Shown here piece after piece: positions 24,497-33,643 of a DNA stretch of 64,000 nt. The position numbers and the translations under genes are program-made. The stretch's first letter is position 1, and each line of letters opens with the position of its first letter. The DNA is from Erwinia sp. SLM-02 (GTDB taxonomy: Bacteria > Pseudomonadota > Gammaproteobacteria > Enterobacterales > Enterobacteriaceae), in NCBI RefSeq assembly GCF_037450285.1, contig NZ_JAQISN010000001.1, forward strand, positions 1 to 64,000. Direction: 5' to 3'. The notes beneath the pieces were generated by a model. That model ran no database searches, had not been told where the DNA came from, and was given only the letters and a program-made list of their open reading frames with translations.

Positions 24497-25336
24497 ATGA
24501 AGCAGCTCGATGAACGCCTGCGCGGTCACTATGCGCAACTCTCGCCGCAGGAGCAGCGTATTGCGGATTTCGTCTTCGATCATTATGACGATCTGATTGG
24601 TTACAACAGCGCGGAGCTGGCGCGGCTCAGCGGGGTATCAAAGGCCACGGTAAGCCGCCTGTTTAAGCGCCTGGGCTATGACACCTATAAAGATATGCGC
24701 AGCGAAATGCGTACGCTGCGCCAGAGCGGCATGCCGTTGACCGATGTACGCGATGCGGTGCAGGGCAACACGCTGTTAGCACGCCACTACAAGCAGGAAA
24801 TGGCAAACCTCACGCAGTGGGTGAATACCCTCGACAGCACCCATTTCGGCCAGGTGGTACAGGCGCTGTGTGAAAGTCAGCGGATATTTATCATTGGAAT
24901 GCGTAACTCCTACCCGGTTGCGCTGCACTTCCGCCAGCAGCTTCTTCAGGTTCGTAGCCGGGTGCAGCTTCTGCCGCAGCCGGGGCAGACCTTTTCCGAA
25001 GAGCTGATCGACATCACGCCGGAGGATCTGGTGGTGGTGATGGCGTTTCGCCGCCGACCGCGCATTATCCGGCCGCTGTTACAGCAGCTGCAGCAGCGCC
25101 ATATTCCCACGCTGGTGATGTGCGAACCCCAGGCCCAGACGGCCACCGCGCCGGCCCGCTGGCAGCTGTGTGCACCGCTGGACAGCGTATCGGCTTTTGA
25201 CAGCTACTCGGCGGCCAACAGTCTGATCAACCTGCTGTCAAATGCCGTGCTGCATGAGCTACTCAGCAACGGGCGTCAGCGGATCCATCAAATTGCCGAT
25301 CTTTATGCTGAGCTGGACGAGCTGGAACAGCGGTGA
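24497..25336 (+). CDS. hpxU: RpiR/MurR-family transcriptional regulator
   Basis: A 279-residue regulator: an N-terminal RpiR helix-turn-helix (about 1-75; LSPQEQRIADFV, LARLSGVSKATVSRLFKRLG) and a C-terminal SIS sugar-isomerase-like domain (about 120-260; IFIIGMRNS). AGGAT precedes the ATG at 24497; the 40 extra in-frame codons upstream are rejected. It is divergent from hpxW and just before the ABC importer genes, so it probably regulates one or both. The symbol follows remembered Klebsiella-type naming. Confidence 0.82.
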   Translation: MKQLDERLRGHYAQLSPQEQRIADFVFDHYDDLIGYNSAELARLSGVSKATVSRLFKRLGYDTYKDMRSEMRTLRQSGMPLTDVRDAVQGNTLLARHYKQEMANLTQWVNTLDSTHFGQVVQALCESQRIFIIGMRNSYPVALHFRQQLLQVRSRVQLLPQPGQTFSEELIDITPEDLVVVMAFRRRPRIIRPLLQQLQQRHIPTLVMCEPQAQTATAPARWQLCAPLDSVSAFDSYSAANSLINLLSNAVLHELLSNGRQRIHQIADLYAELDELEQR

Positions 25337-25339
25337 TGG

Positions 25340-25356
25340 GGCACTGATTTGGTGCT
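25340..25356. promoter_or_regulatory. NtrC (NR-I) binding site
   Basis: GGCACT, GATTT, GGTGCT fits the 17-bp consensus TGCACY-N5-GGTGCA except for its outer bases. A weaker site, with only its GGTGCC half well matched, follows at 25370-25386. Both lie about 200 nt upstream of a strong sigma-54 promoter, the usual enhancer arrangement. No gene lies in 25337-25632. Confidence 0.65.
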
Positions 25357-25562
25357 TTGCATAGTTATGGGGCAGAAGTCGGTGCCCCTTTTTATCGCGC
25401 TTTTCCCGATGCCTGATGTGCCTTTTCTGATTTTTTTCGTTGAAATAACCCGCATTTTCTCGTGGATTTTTTTTCTTTAATTCTGATTTTTATCAGGTTT
25501 TACCAAGTGCGCGGTGACAATGCACCGATTTCAGCAAGAAAAATCAACGGTAAAATCCCCGA

Positions 25563-25578
25563 TGGCACATTAGTTGCA
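25563..25578 (+). promoter_or_regulatory. Sigma-54 promoter of the ABC importer/hpxJK operon
   Basis: TGGCAC, ATTAG, TTGCA is an exact match to the sigma-54 consensus. Transcription would start near 25590, about 40 nt before the binding-protein gene. With the NtrC-like enhancer upstream it indicates induction under nitrogen limitation. Confidence 0.85.
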
Positions 25579-25632
25579 AATAAATTCTTTAAGAATCTTT
25601 CGTTTCATGATGTATTAACCGGGGAAGTGAGA

Positions 25633-26415
25633 ATGAAAAAAGGCTTATTCGCATTACTGGCTGGCGCTTTACTGCTGACGTCTACCGCTTCGGCGCTGGC
25701 GGATCAATTACAAGACATTGAAAAACGTGGCGTTATCCGTATTGCCGTGCCGCAGGATTTCCCCCCGTTTGGATCGGTAGGTACCGACCTGCAGCCGCAG
25801 GGCTATGACATTGATATGGCGAAGTATCTGGCTAAACAAATGAAACTGAAGTTGCAGCTGGTGCCGGTCACCAGCGCAAACCGCGTGCCGTATCTGCAGA
25901 CGGATAAAGTGGATCTGGTCATTTCCAGCCTGGGGAAAAACCCGGAGCGTGAAAAGGTGATCGACTTCACCCGCGCCTATGCCCCGTTCTTCCTCGGCGT
26001 GTTTGGCCCGAAAGACGGCACCCTGAAAGACGCAGCGGAGCTGAGCGGCAAATCCATCGGCGTCACCCGCGGTGCCGTTGAGGATATGGTGCTGACCAGC
26101 GTGGCGCCGAAAGAGGCGGAAGTGAAACGCTACGAAGATAACAACACCACGCTGTCGGCCTATCTGTCTGGACAGGTGCAGTATGTGGCAACCGGCAACC
26201 TGGTCGTGGCGGCAATCGCCCGCCAAAACGCTGACAAAGCGCCGGTGGCGAAGTTTATGCTGAAAGATTCGCCGTGCTTTATCGGCCTGAAAAAGAATGA
26301 ACCGGCGCTGAAGGCCAAAGTGGATGAGCTGATCGGCCAGGCGCTGAAGGACGATACGTTGAACAAATTATCGCAAGAGTGGCTGAAAGCGCCATTGCCC
26401 GCTGACCTGGGTTAA
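25633..26415 (+). CDS. ABC transporter periplasmic binding protein (polar amino acid type)
   Basis: A 260-residue secreted solute-binding protein of family 3. A signal peptide covers residues 1 to about 23 (MKKGLFALLAGALLLTSTAS, then ALA). Domain marks are GVIRIAVPQDFPPFG and VDLVISSLGKNPEREKVIDF. Translation starts at 25633, after the sigma-54 promoter; upstream frame extension is leader RNA. It is first of four importer genes leading into hpxJ and hpxK, and corresponds in order to hpxF of Klebsiella. The ligand is probably allantoate or a related ureide, by context. Confidence 0.85.
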   Translation: MKKGLFALLAGALLLTSTASALADQLQDIEKRGVIRIAVPQDFPPFGSVGTDLQPQGYDIDMAKYLAKQMKLKLQLVPVTSANRVPYLQTDKVDLVISSLGKNPEREKVIDFTRAYAPFFLGVFGPKDGTLKDAAELSGKSIGVTRGAVEDMVLTSVAPKEAEVKRYEDNNTTLSAYLSGQVQYVATGNLVVAAIARQNADKAPVAKFMLKDSPCFIGLKKNEPALKAKVDELIGQALKDDTLNKLSQEWLKAPLPADLG

Positions 26416-26428
26416 TCGGGGCTGACTG

Positions 26429-27094
26429 ATGATCGGGCAACTGAATTTTCCCGCGCTGTGGCCCTACTGGCCGGAACTGGTTTCCGGCCTGTGGGTGACC
26501 ATCCAGCTGACGGTGATGGCCACCGTAGGGGGCATCGCGCTGGGTATCTTTGGCGCGGCGCTGCGAAGCGGCAAACCCTCGCTGCTCAGCCGCTGCTGGG
26601 GCGTCTATGTCGAACTGATCCGCAACACGCCGTTTGTGGTTCAGCTGTTCTTTATCGTTTTCGGCCTGCCTAACCTGGGCCTGAAACTGACCGCCGGAGA
26701 GGCGGCGCTGCTGGCGATGCTGATTAACCTCGGTGCCTACAGCACGGAAATCATCCGTGCCGGTATTCAGGTCACGCCGAAAGGGCAGTGGGAAGCTGGA
26801 CGGGTGCTGGGCTTAACCCGCACTCAGACGTTTATCCGCGTGGTACTGCCGCCGTCGATGAAGCGCATTTATCCGGCGCTGGTCAGCCAGTGCATTATCG
26901 TGATGCTCGGCTCCTCGGTGGTGTCGCAGGTCTCTTATGAAGAGCTGACCTTTGCCGCCAACCTGATCCAGTCGCGGACGTTTTTGAGCTTTGAAGTGTA
27001 TCTGGTGACCACGCTGATGTATCTGGCGCTGTCGATTGCCATGCGTCAGCTGCTGCTGGCCGCCGGGCGTAAATGGTTTGGGGAGCAGCCGTAA
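26429..27094 (+). CDS. ABC transporter permease 1 (HisM/GlnP type)
   Basis: A 221-residue inner-membrane permease with about five helices and the EAA loop EAGRVLGLTRTQTFIRVVLP near 123-142. It begins 13 nt after the binding protein. The polar amino acid family usually uses two similar permeases, and the second follows at once, so this is half of the translocation pore. Confidence 0.87.
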   Translation: MIGQLNFPALWPYWPELVSGLWVTIQLTVMATVGGIALGIFGAALRSGKPSLLSRCWGVYVELIRNTPFVVQLFFIVFGLPNLGLKLTAGEAALLAMLINLGAYSTEIIRAGIQVTPKGQWEAGRVLGLTRTQTFIRVVLPPSMKRIYPALVSQCIIVMLGSSVVSQVSYEELTFAANLIQSRTFLSFEVYLVTTLMYLALSIAMRQLLLAAGRKWFGEQP

Positions 27095-27750
27095 TGACGA
27101 CCTTTACCGACTGGGACATCCTGCGCAACCTGCTGCTGGCGGCGCGCTGGACCATCCTGCTGTCGCTGACGGCATTCTTTGGCGGCACGCTGGTGGCGAT
27201 GCCGCTGGTGATGGTTCGCCTGACCCGCCGCCGCTGGCCGTGCCGTTTAATCCGCGCCTGGACCGAGCTGTTTCAGGGCACGCCGCTGCTGATGCAGCTG
27301 TTTCTGGCCTTCTTCGGCGTGGCGCTGTTCGGCATTGACGTTTCACCGTGGACGGCCGCGTCGCTGGCGCTGACGTTTTACACCAGCGCCTTCCTGATTG
27401 ATATCTGGTACGGCAGCATCCAGGCGCTGCCGAAAGGGCAGTGGGAAGCCTGCCGCTGCCTGGGGCTGAGCTTCGGCCAGACGCTGTATCGCGTGGTTCT
27501 GCCGCAGGCGCTGCGCATTGGCATCGCGCCGACCGTGGGCTTTGCCGTACAGGTGGTGAAAGGTACGGCGCTGGCGTCGATCATCGGTTTTATCGAGCTG
27601 ACCAAAGCCGGCACCATTCTGAACAATGTGACGTATCAACCGTTTAAAGTTTTCGGGCTGGTGGCGCTGGGCTACTTCCTGATGTGTTATCCGCTGTCCC
27701 GCTACAGCCAGTATCTGGAGAAGAAATTCAATGCCGCTCATCACCATTAA
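27094..27750 (+). CDS. ABC transporter permease 2 (HisQ/GlnP type)
   Basis: A 218-residue permease with the same fold and EAA loop (EACRCLGLSFGQTLYRVVLP) as the preceding one. Its ATG shares one base with the previous stop (TAATG at 27092-27096), so an earlier in-frame ATG at 27073 is rejected. It pairs with permease 1 to form the importer channel. Confidence 0.87.
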   Translation: MTTFTDWDILRNLLLAARWTILLSLTAFFGGTLVAMPLVMVRLTRRRWPCRLIRAWTELFQGTPLLMQLFLAFFGVALFGIDVSPWTAASLALTFYTSAFLIDIWYGSIQALPKGQWEACRCLGLSFGQTLYRVVLPQALRIGIAPTVGFAVQVVKGTALASIIGFIELTKAGTILNNVTYQPFKVFGLVALGYFLMCYPLSRYSQYLEKKFNAAHHH

Positions 27751-28468
27751 TCAGGTGCAGAAATACTATGGCGACAACCACGTACTGAAGGGCGTGGATC
27801 TCGACATCGAAATGGGCCAGGTGATCTCCATCATCGGCCGCAGCGGCTCGGGGAAAAGCACCCTGCTGCGCTGCATGAACGGGCTGGAAGGCTATCAGGA
27901 AGGCAGCATTAAGCTCGGCGGCATGACCATCACCGATCGTGAATCTCAGGCGCGTGAAATCAGCCGTTCGGTCGGCATGGTGTTCCAGAACTTTAATCTG
28001 TTCCCGCACATGACCGCGCTGGAAAACGTGATGCTGGCGCCGCGCCGCGTGCTGAAAAAGAACGACGCCGAGTGCCGTGCGCTGGCGGCGGAAATGCTGA
28101 ATAAAGTGGGGCTGGGGGATCGCATGGATTACTATCCCGCGAACCTGTCCGGCGGCCAGCAGCAGCGCGTGGCGATCGCCCGCGCGCTGGCGATGTCACC
28201 GAAAGTGTTGCTGTGTGATGAGATCACCTCGGCGCTCGATCCCGAGCTGGTTGGCGAAGTGCTGAAAGTGCTTGAGCAGCTGGCGAAAGAGGGCATGACG
28301 CTGATCCTCGTGACGCATGAAATGAATTTTGCCCGCGAAGTGGGCGACCGCGTAGTGTTTATGCATCAGGGCCGCGTGTGGGAGCAGGGCGACAGTAAAA
28401 CCCTGTTTGCCAATCCGCAGAGCACTGAGCTTAAACAATTTATCTCCTCGGTGCGGGGCCTGAACTAA
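27731..28468 (+). CDS. ABC transporter ATPase (GlnQ/HisP type)
   Basis: A 245-residue nucleotide-binding subunit. Walker A is GRSGSGKST near 36-44, the ABC signature LSGGQQQRVAIARAL near 138-152, Walker B VLLCDEITSALD, and the switch His lies in VTHEM. The start overlaps the upstream permease gene by 20 nt. It powers the predicted ureide importer. Confidence 0.92.
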   Translation: MPLITINQVQKYYGDNHVLKGVDLDIEMGQVISIIGRSGSGKSTLLRCMNGLEGYQEGSIKLGGMTITDRESQAREISRSVGMVFQNFNLFPHMTALENVMLAPRRVLKKNDAECRALAAEMLNKVGLGDRMDYYPANLSGGQQQRVAIARALAMSPKVLLCDEITSALDPELVGEVLKVLEQLAKEGMTLILVTHEMNFAREVGDRVVFMHQGRVWEQGDSKTLFANPQSTELKQFISSVRGLN

Positions 28469-28499
28469 CGCACCGGAACTCACCCTGAAGGACAGACAG

Positions 28500-29735
28500 A
28501 TGGATTTATCGACATTTACCCAGATCAACCCGCCGCAGCGTTTACTGATGGGGCCGGGGCCGATTAACGCCGACCCGCGCGTGCTTCGCGCCATGTCCAG
28601 CCAGCTGATCGGGCAGTACGATCCGGCCATGACTCAGTATATGAACGAAGTGATGGCGCTTTATCGCGGCGTGTTCCGCACCAAAAATCAGTGGACCATG
28701 CTGATCGACGGCACGTCGCGCGCGGGAATCGAAGCCATCCTGCTGTCTGCTATTCGCCCGGGTGACAAAGTGCTGGTTCCGGTCTTTGGCCGTTTCGGCC
28801 ATCTGCTGTGCGAAATCGCCCGCCGCTGCCGCGCGGAAGTCCACACCATTGAAGTTCCGTGGGGTGAGGTGTTTACCCCGGACCAGGTTGAAGACGCGAT
28901 TAAAAAAGTGAAGCCGCGCCTGCTGCTGACCGTGCAGGGCGATACCTCCACCACCATGCTGCAGCCGCTGGAAGAGCTGGGCGCTATCTGCCGCAAATAC
29001 GGCGTGCTGTTCTACACCGACGCCACCGCGTCCTTCGCCGGTAACGCGCTGGAAACCGACGCCTGGGGGCTGGATGCGGTCTCCGCCGGGATGCAGAAAT
29101 GCCTGGGCGGTCCGTCCGGTACGTCGCCGATCACCCTCAGTCCGCAGATGGAAGAGGTTATCCGCAAGCGCAAGTGCGTGGAAGCGGGGATCCGTACCGA
29201 TGCGCATCAGGACGGCGACGATGAGATGATCTACTCCAACTACTTCGATCTCGGCATGATCATGGATTACTGGGGACCGGAGCGCCTGAACCACCATACC
29301 GAAGCCACCTCCGCGCTGTTTGGCGCCCGCGAATGCGCGCGTCTGATTCTGGAAGAGGGGCTGGATAACGGCATCACCCGCCACAAGCTGCACGGCGACG
29401 CGCTGCTGAAAGGCATTCAGGGGATGGGGCTGGAAACCTTCGGCGATCTGAAGCACAAAATGAATAACGTGCTCGGCGTGGTGATCCCGCAGGGCGTCAA
29501 CGGAGAGCAGGTGCGCAAGCTGATGCTGGAAGATTTCGGCATTGAGATCGGCACGTCATTTGGTCCGCTGATCGGCAAAGTGTGGCGCATCGGCACCATG
29601 GGCTACAACGCGCGTAAAGACTGCGTTATGCAGACGCTGAGCGCGCTTGAATCGGTGCTGAATCACCTTGGATTCCGCACCACCCAGGGCAATGCGATGC
29701 AGTCCGCCTGGGATCACTATAACGGGAGCCGTTAA
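28500..29735 (+). CDS. hpxJ: Ureidoglycine-glyoxylate aminotransferase
   Basis: A 411-residue class V PLP aminotransferase of the alanine-glyoxylate/PucG group. MGPGPINADPRVL opens the fold, TDATASFAGN provides the PLP Asp, and Lys in GMQKCLGGPSG (about residue 200) is the Schiff-base lysine. The Klebsiella protein transfers the amino group of S-ureidoglycine to a 2-oxo acid, giving oxalurate. Its stop overlaps the start of hpxK by one base (TAATG). Confidence 0.9.
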   Translation: MDLSTFTQINPPQRLLMGPGPINADPRVLRAMSSQLIGQYDPAMTQYMNEVMALYRGVFRTKNQWTMLIDGTSRAGIEAILLSAIRPGDKVLVPVFGRFGHLLCEIARRCRAEVHTIEVPWGEVFTPDQVEDAIKKVKPRLLLTVQGDTSTTMLQPLEELGAICRKYGVLFYTDATASFAGNALETDAWGLDAVSAGMQKCLGGPSGTSPITLSPQMEEVIRKRKCVEAGIRTDAHQDGDDEMIYSNYFDLGMIMDYWGPERLNHHTEATSALFGARECARLILEEGLDNGITRHKLHGDALLKGIQGMGLETFGDLKHKMNNVLGVVIPQGVNGEQVRKLMLEDFGIEIGTSFGPLIGKVWRIGTMGYNARKDCVMQTLSALESVLNHLGFRTTQGNAMQSAWDHYNGSR

Positions 29736-30997
29736 TGAGTGAATGCCTGATGACGACGGCCGCCGCTGCCGAGGCGGCGGCGCGCGTGATGTCGCGCTGT
29801 GATGCGCTGGCAGAAATCAGCGAAACGCCGGGCGAACTGACCCGCGTTTATCTGTCGACGGAGCACCTGCGGGCTAACGCGATGGTCGGCAAGTGGATGA
29901 AGGCGGCGGGAATGGCCGTGTGGCAGGACAGCGTCGGCAACATCTGCGGCCGCTATGAGGGCCAGCAGGTTGAGGCAAAAGCGCTGCTGCTGGGTTCTCA
30001 CCTCGACACGGTGCGCAACGCCGGTCGCTATGACGGCATGCTCGGCGTACTGACCGCCATTGAAACCGTGCAGTACCTGCACGATCGCGGCGAGCGGCTG
30101 CCGCTGGCGATTGAAATTATTGGCTTCTGCGATGAAGAAGGTACGCGTTTCGGCATTACCCTGCTGGGCAGCCGCGGCCTGACCGGCAGCTGGCCGGAAA
30201 GCTGGGTCGATCACCCGGATGCCAGCGGCATTACCGTGTCCCAGGCGATGAAAAACTGCGGGCTGAATGCCGATCGTATCTGGCAGTCGGCGCGCGATGT
30301 GGAAGACTTCGTGGCCTATCTGGAACTGCATATCGAGCAGGGGCCGTGCCTGGAGCAGGAGGCGCTGGCGCTGGGCGTGGTGACGGCCATTAACGGCGCG
30401 CACCGCCTGAACTGTCGCTTTATCGGCGAGGCCGGTCATGCCGGGACCGTGCCGATGAGCCACCGTAAAGATGCGCTGGCCGCCGCCGCCGAGTGGATGC
30501 TGTATATCGAACAGCGCACGCCGCAGGTCGGCCCGCAGCTGGTGGCTACGGTCGGCACGCTGCAGTGCCAGCCCGGCGCGGTCAATGTGATCCCCGGCGA
30601 TGTGGCGCTTTCGCTCGACGTGCGCGGCCCGGAAGACGGCCCGCTCTCCGCGCTGCTGGCCGATCTGCTGGCCGAAGGCGAGGCGATTGCACAGCGCCGC
30701 GCGGTGTCTTTCAGCGCCGAGGAGTATTACTGCATTCCGGCCACCGGCTGCGATGCAGAACTGCAGGCCGCGCTGACCCGCGCCGTGGTTCAGGTTCAGG
30801 GGCGCAGCCTGTCGCTGCCGAGCGGGGCCGGGCACGACGCCATTGCCGTGGCCGAACGCTGGCCGTCGGCCATGCTGTTTGTGCGCTGCGATCGCGGCAT
30901 CAGCCATCACCCGGCAGAATCGGTAACGACGGAAGATGTGGCGCAGGCGGTTCAGGCCTACGTGCAGGTGGTGAATGAGGTGGCGGGCAGGGCGTAA
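29735..30997 (+). CDS. hpxK: Allantoate amidohydrolase
   Basis: A 420-residue M20-type metal amidohydrolase. Metal and catalytic motifs are GSHLDTVRNAGRYDG (about 88-102), FCDEEGTRFG, ELHIEQGPCLE and the terminal SHHPAESV. It converts allantoate to S-ureidoglycine, CO2 and ammonia, supplying the substrate of the preceding aminotransferase. It ends the sigma-54-driven importer operon. The gene is strikingly GC-rich and rich in alanine codons. Confidence 0.9.
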   Translation: MSECLMTTAAAAEAAARVMSRCDALAEISETPGELTRVYLSTEHLRANAMVGKWMKAAGMAVWQDSVGNICGRYEGQQVEAKALLLGSHLDTVRNAGRYDGMLGVLTAIETVQYLHDRGERLPLAIEIIGFCDEEGTRFGITLLGSRGLTGSWPESWVDHPDASGITVSQAMKNCGLNADRIWQSARDVEDFVAYLELHIEQGPCLEQEALALGVVTAINGAHRLNCRFIGEAGHAGTVPMSHRKDALAAAAEWMLYIEQRTPQVGPQLVATVGTLQCQPGAVNVIPGDVALSLDVRGPEDGPLSALLADLLAEGEAIAQRRAVSFSAEEYYCIPATGCDAELQAALTRAVVQVQGRSLSLPSGAGHDAIAVAERWPSAMLFVRCDRGISHHPAESVTTEDVAQAVQAYVQVVNEVAGRA

Positions 30998-31138
30998 TAA
31001 CCTGCCTCATTCCGCGTTTATCGTGGCGCAGTGTTCTGCGTAACGGCGCAGGGTGGGAGAAAGTTATATTGATTTTCAACCTTAAACCCCCTGATAGTGG
31101 GGGTTACCTGCCGCCGTTTTGTAAGAATCCTGCGCCTG

Positions 31139-32026
31139 ATGTGGAACGACGATCGCTTTTTCGAAAAAATTGAAACCACCCTTGGCGTGGACTACCTGCT
31201 GCGCGCGCGCGAAGGTGTGCCCGAAAAAGGGGTATATATTCGCCCTCATGTGCATCTGGAACACGAGATTATGTGGTTCCGCCGCGCTGAAGGATCGTAC
31301 ACCATCGGCAGTGAAAAACTCGCGCTGCGCGACAATACGCTGGTTTTTGTGGGATCGATGATTCTGCATGATATGGAGCTGGCGTTTACCCCCGATCACG
31401 AGCGGTTTTTGCTGCAGTACAGCAGTGCGGTCATGAACCGGCTCAAATGCCCGCTGCCCTTTACCGGCCAGCACGCCGGGTTTGTTCTTCAGCTCAACGC
31501 GCGTGACGCGGAACGCATGCAGTTCCTGTTTACCTGGTTTACGCAGCTGCACGACGAGCCGCACAGCTCCCGCGAATCCAACCCGTTATTAACGCTGCTG
31601 CTGAATACGGTTTACGGCCACGCCGAGCAGGCCGTGAAGGTGAACGTCAGCGAAGACAAGAGCAGCACCTTCGACAGCCTTATCGATTTTGTCGTGCAGA
31701 TTGAACGGGATCGCACTTTCAGCATCACCCTGAACGACGCCGCCGAACGCTGCGGGCTTTCATCCAGCCACTTTTCCCGCACCTTCAAAAAAATCATGCA
31801 GATTAGTTTTAAAGACTATCTGGTCCGTAAGAAAATTGCCGTCTCGGCCGAGCTGCTGAGAACGACGGAACTGAGCATCACGGATATCGCCTACCAGTGT
31901 GAATTCACCGACAGCGCCTATTACTGTTTTAAATTCCGATCGCTGATGGGCGTCACGCCAAAGAAATTCAGGACCTACAGCCGCTCGACGAAGCAGCTAT
32001 CCACCAAACACGACCCGCTGCCCTGA
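31139..32026 (+). CDS. AraC-family regulator of the xyloside locus
   Basis: A 295-residue regulator with an N-terminal cupin-like sensor (about 25-110; PHVHLEHEIMW) and a C-terminal double helix-turn-helix (about 195-285; LSSSHFSRTFKK, ITDIAYQCEFTDSAYYC, FRSLMGVTPKKFR). No convincing ribosome-binding site is seen; ATG at 31139 is chosen, with GTG at 31097 possible. It precedes the xyloside transporter and xylosidase in the same direction, separated by 243 nt in which I see no gene. Confidence 0.82.
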   Translation: MWNDDRFFEKIETTLGVDYLLRAREGVPEKGVYIRPHVHLEHEIMWFRRAEGSYTIGSEKLALRDNTLVFVGSMILHDMELAFTPDHERFLLQYSSAVMNRLKCPLPFTGQHAGFVLQLNARDAERMQFLFTWFTQLHDEPHSSRESNPLLTLLLNTVYGHAEQAVKVNVSEDKSSTFDSLIDFVVQIERDRTFSITLNDAAERCGLSSSHFSRTFKKIMQISFKDYLVRKKIAVSAELLRTTELSITDIAYQCEFTDSAYYCFKFRSLMGVTPKKFRTYSRSTKQLSTKHDPLP

Positions 32027-32269
32027 CCGGTCCGCCGTCGGATCGCGAAAACATGCTCTCTGTGCTGACCGGCCGCCGGTGCGCTTCCTGATGACACCGT
32101 CTGGCCGAATTGCTTTTTTCAAAAGGGTGATCGTCGTAGCACCCAAAGCGCAAAAAAATTATATAAAGCCGCGAACTCTCTACATCAACCCGCCCCGATA
32201 AAGCCTATTTTTGATACCAGCTGGCCCGCTACCCCCCGATCCTGCAGACACAACACCAGAAGGTAATCT

Positions 32270-33643
32270 ATGTCCAAGCTGACGATTAAAGAGAAAATTG
32301 GCTACGGGCTGGGTGATGGCGCATCGAACATCATCTGGCAAACCATCATGCTGTTTATGGCCTACTTCTACACCGATATCTACGGCCTCAGCCCCTTTCA
32401 TATGGGCGTGATGTTTCTTTTTGTCCGCATCGTTGATGCCTTTTTTGATATTTACATCGGCTTCCTGGCGGACCACACCTCGACCCGGCACGGCCAGTTC
32501 AGGCCTTACCTACTCTGGTTTGCCCTGCCGTTCGGCATTCTCGGCTCGCTGACCTTCTTCACGCCGGATCTGGGTGAAAGCGGCAAAATTATCTATGCCT
32601 ACGTGTCGTATACCGCGCTCTCCCTGCTCTACACGCTGGTGAATGTGCCGTACTGCGCGATGATCAATAATCTCTCTCAGGACTCCGATGAACGGCTGTC
32701 GATGCAGTCCTACCGCTTTGCCTTCGCGGCGCTGGGCGGGATTGTCGTTTCCGCCGTGGCGCTGCCGCTGACCAAAGTGCTGGGCGGCGGCAACCTTCAG
32801 CAGGGCTATTTCTATGCCATGGTGCTGATGGGCGTGGCCAGCACCGTGATGTTTTATCTCTGCTTCGCGCTGACCGAGGAGCGCTATATTCGCCCGGTGG
32901 ATAAATCACAAAAATTCAGCATGGTGTTCAGCGAACTTCGCTATCTGACGTCGGATGCGAACTGGCGGCGCTTATTCCTGCTGAACGTCATTAACCTGAC
33001 GGCGGGAATATTAAAGACCGGTGGGGCGATGTATTTTGTCACCTATTATCTGCACCGGCCCGAGCTGGTCGGCGTGGTTCTGACTATCATCCTCGGCGCT
33101 AAGTTTGTGGGTTCAATGTTTACCACCACCCTCTATTCCCGATTAGAGCGGGTGTTCGCGTATAAAATGGCGATGACGGTACAGGCATTAATTATGATTG
33201 CGCTGTTCTTTATCCCGGCGCAGCACGCGGTGCTGATTTGCTGCATTATCGGTTGTATTCACTTTATCAACTCAACGGCAACGCCGCTGCAGTGGAACCT
33301 GCTCAGCGACATTATCGACAATATTGAAAATAAAGCCGGCAAGTCCTTCAGCGGCCTGGTGTTCTCAACCAATATTTTTGCGATCAAGGTCGGCATTGCC
33401 GTGGGTGGCGCACTGATGGGGTGGATCCTCACCGTCGGCGGCTACGTGGGCAATGTGCCAACCCAGCTGGATTCGGCCACGCTCTGCATCAGATTAATTT
33501 TTACTATCATTCCCGCGCTGTTAATTCTCAGCCTGATCCTGGTATTGAGAAATTACGATCTCAGCCCGAACCATCCTGACGGCACCGATGAGCAAGAGGG
33601 CGCTGACGCCGTGCTGTCAGGCGCGAAAGGAGAAGCAAGATGA
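32270..33643 (+). CDS. GPH-family xyloside:cation symporter
   Basis: A 457-residue, twelve-helix carrier of the glycoside-pentoside-hexuronide family (KIGYGLGDGASNIIWQTIM opening, FLADHTSTRHGQFRPYLLW after helix 2). Its closest remembered relatives are YagG and XynT-like xyloside transporters. Its stop overlaps the beta-xylosidase start (ATGA, 33640-33643). AGAAGG precedes the start. It should import xylobiose or short xylosides for intracellular cleavage. Confidence 0.88.
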   Translation: MSKLTIKEKIGYGLGDGASNIIWQTIMLFMAYFYTDIYGLSPFHMGVMFLFVRIVDAFFDIYIGFLADHTSTRHGQFRPYLLWFALPFGILGSLTFFTPDLGESGKIIYAYVSYTALSLLYTLVNVPYCAMINNLSQDSDERLSMQSYRFAFAALGGIVVSAVALPLTKVLGGGNLQQGYFYAMVLMGVASTVMFYLCFALTEERYIRPVDKSQKFSMVFSELRYLTSDANWRRLFLLNVINLTAGILKTGGAMYFVTYYLHRPELVGVVLTIILGAKFVGSMFTTTLYSRLERVFAYKMAMTVQALIMIALFFIPAQHAVLICCIIGCIHFINSTATPLQWNLLSDIIDNIENKAGKSFSGLVFSTNIFAIKVGIAVGGALMGWILTVGGYVGNVPTQLDSATLCIRLIFTIIPALLILSLILVLRNYDLSPNHPDGTDEQEGADAVLSGAKGEAR

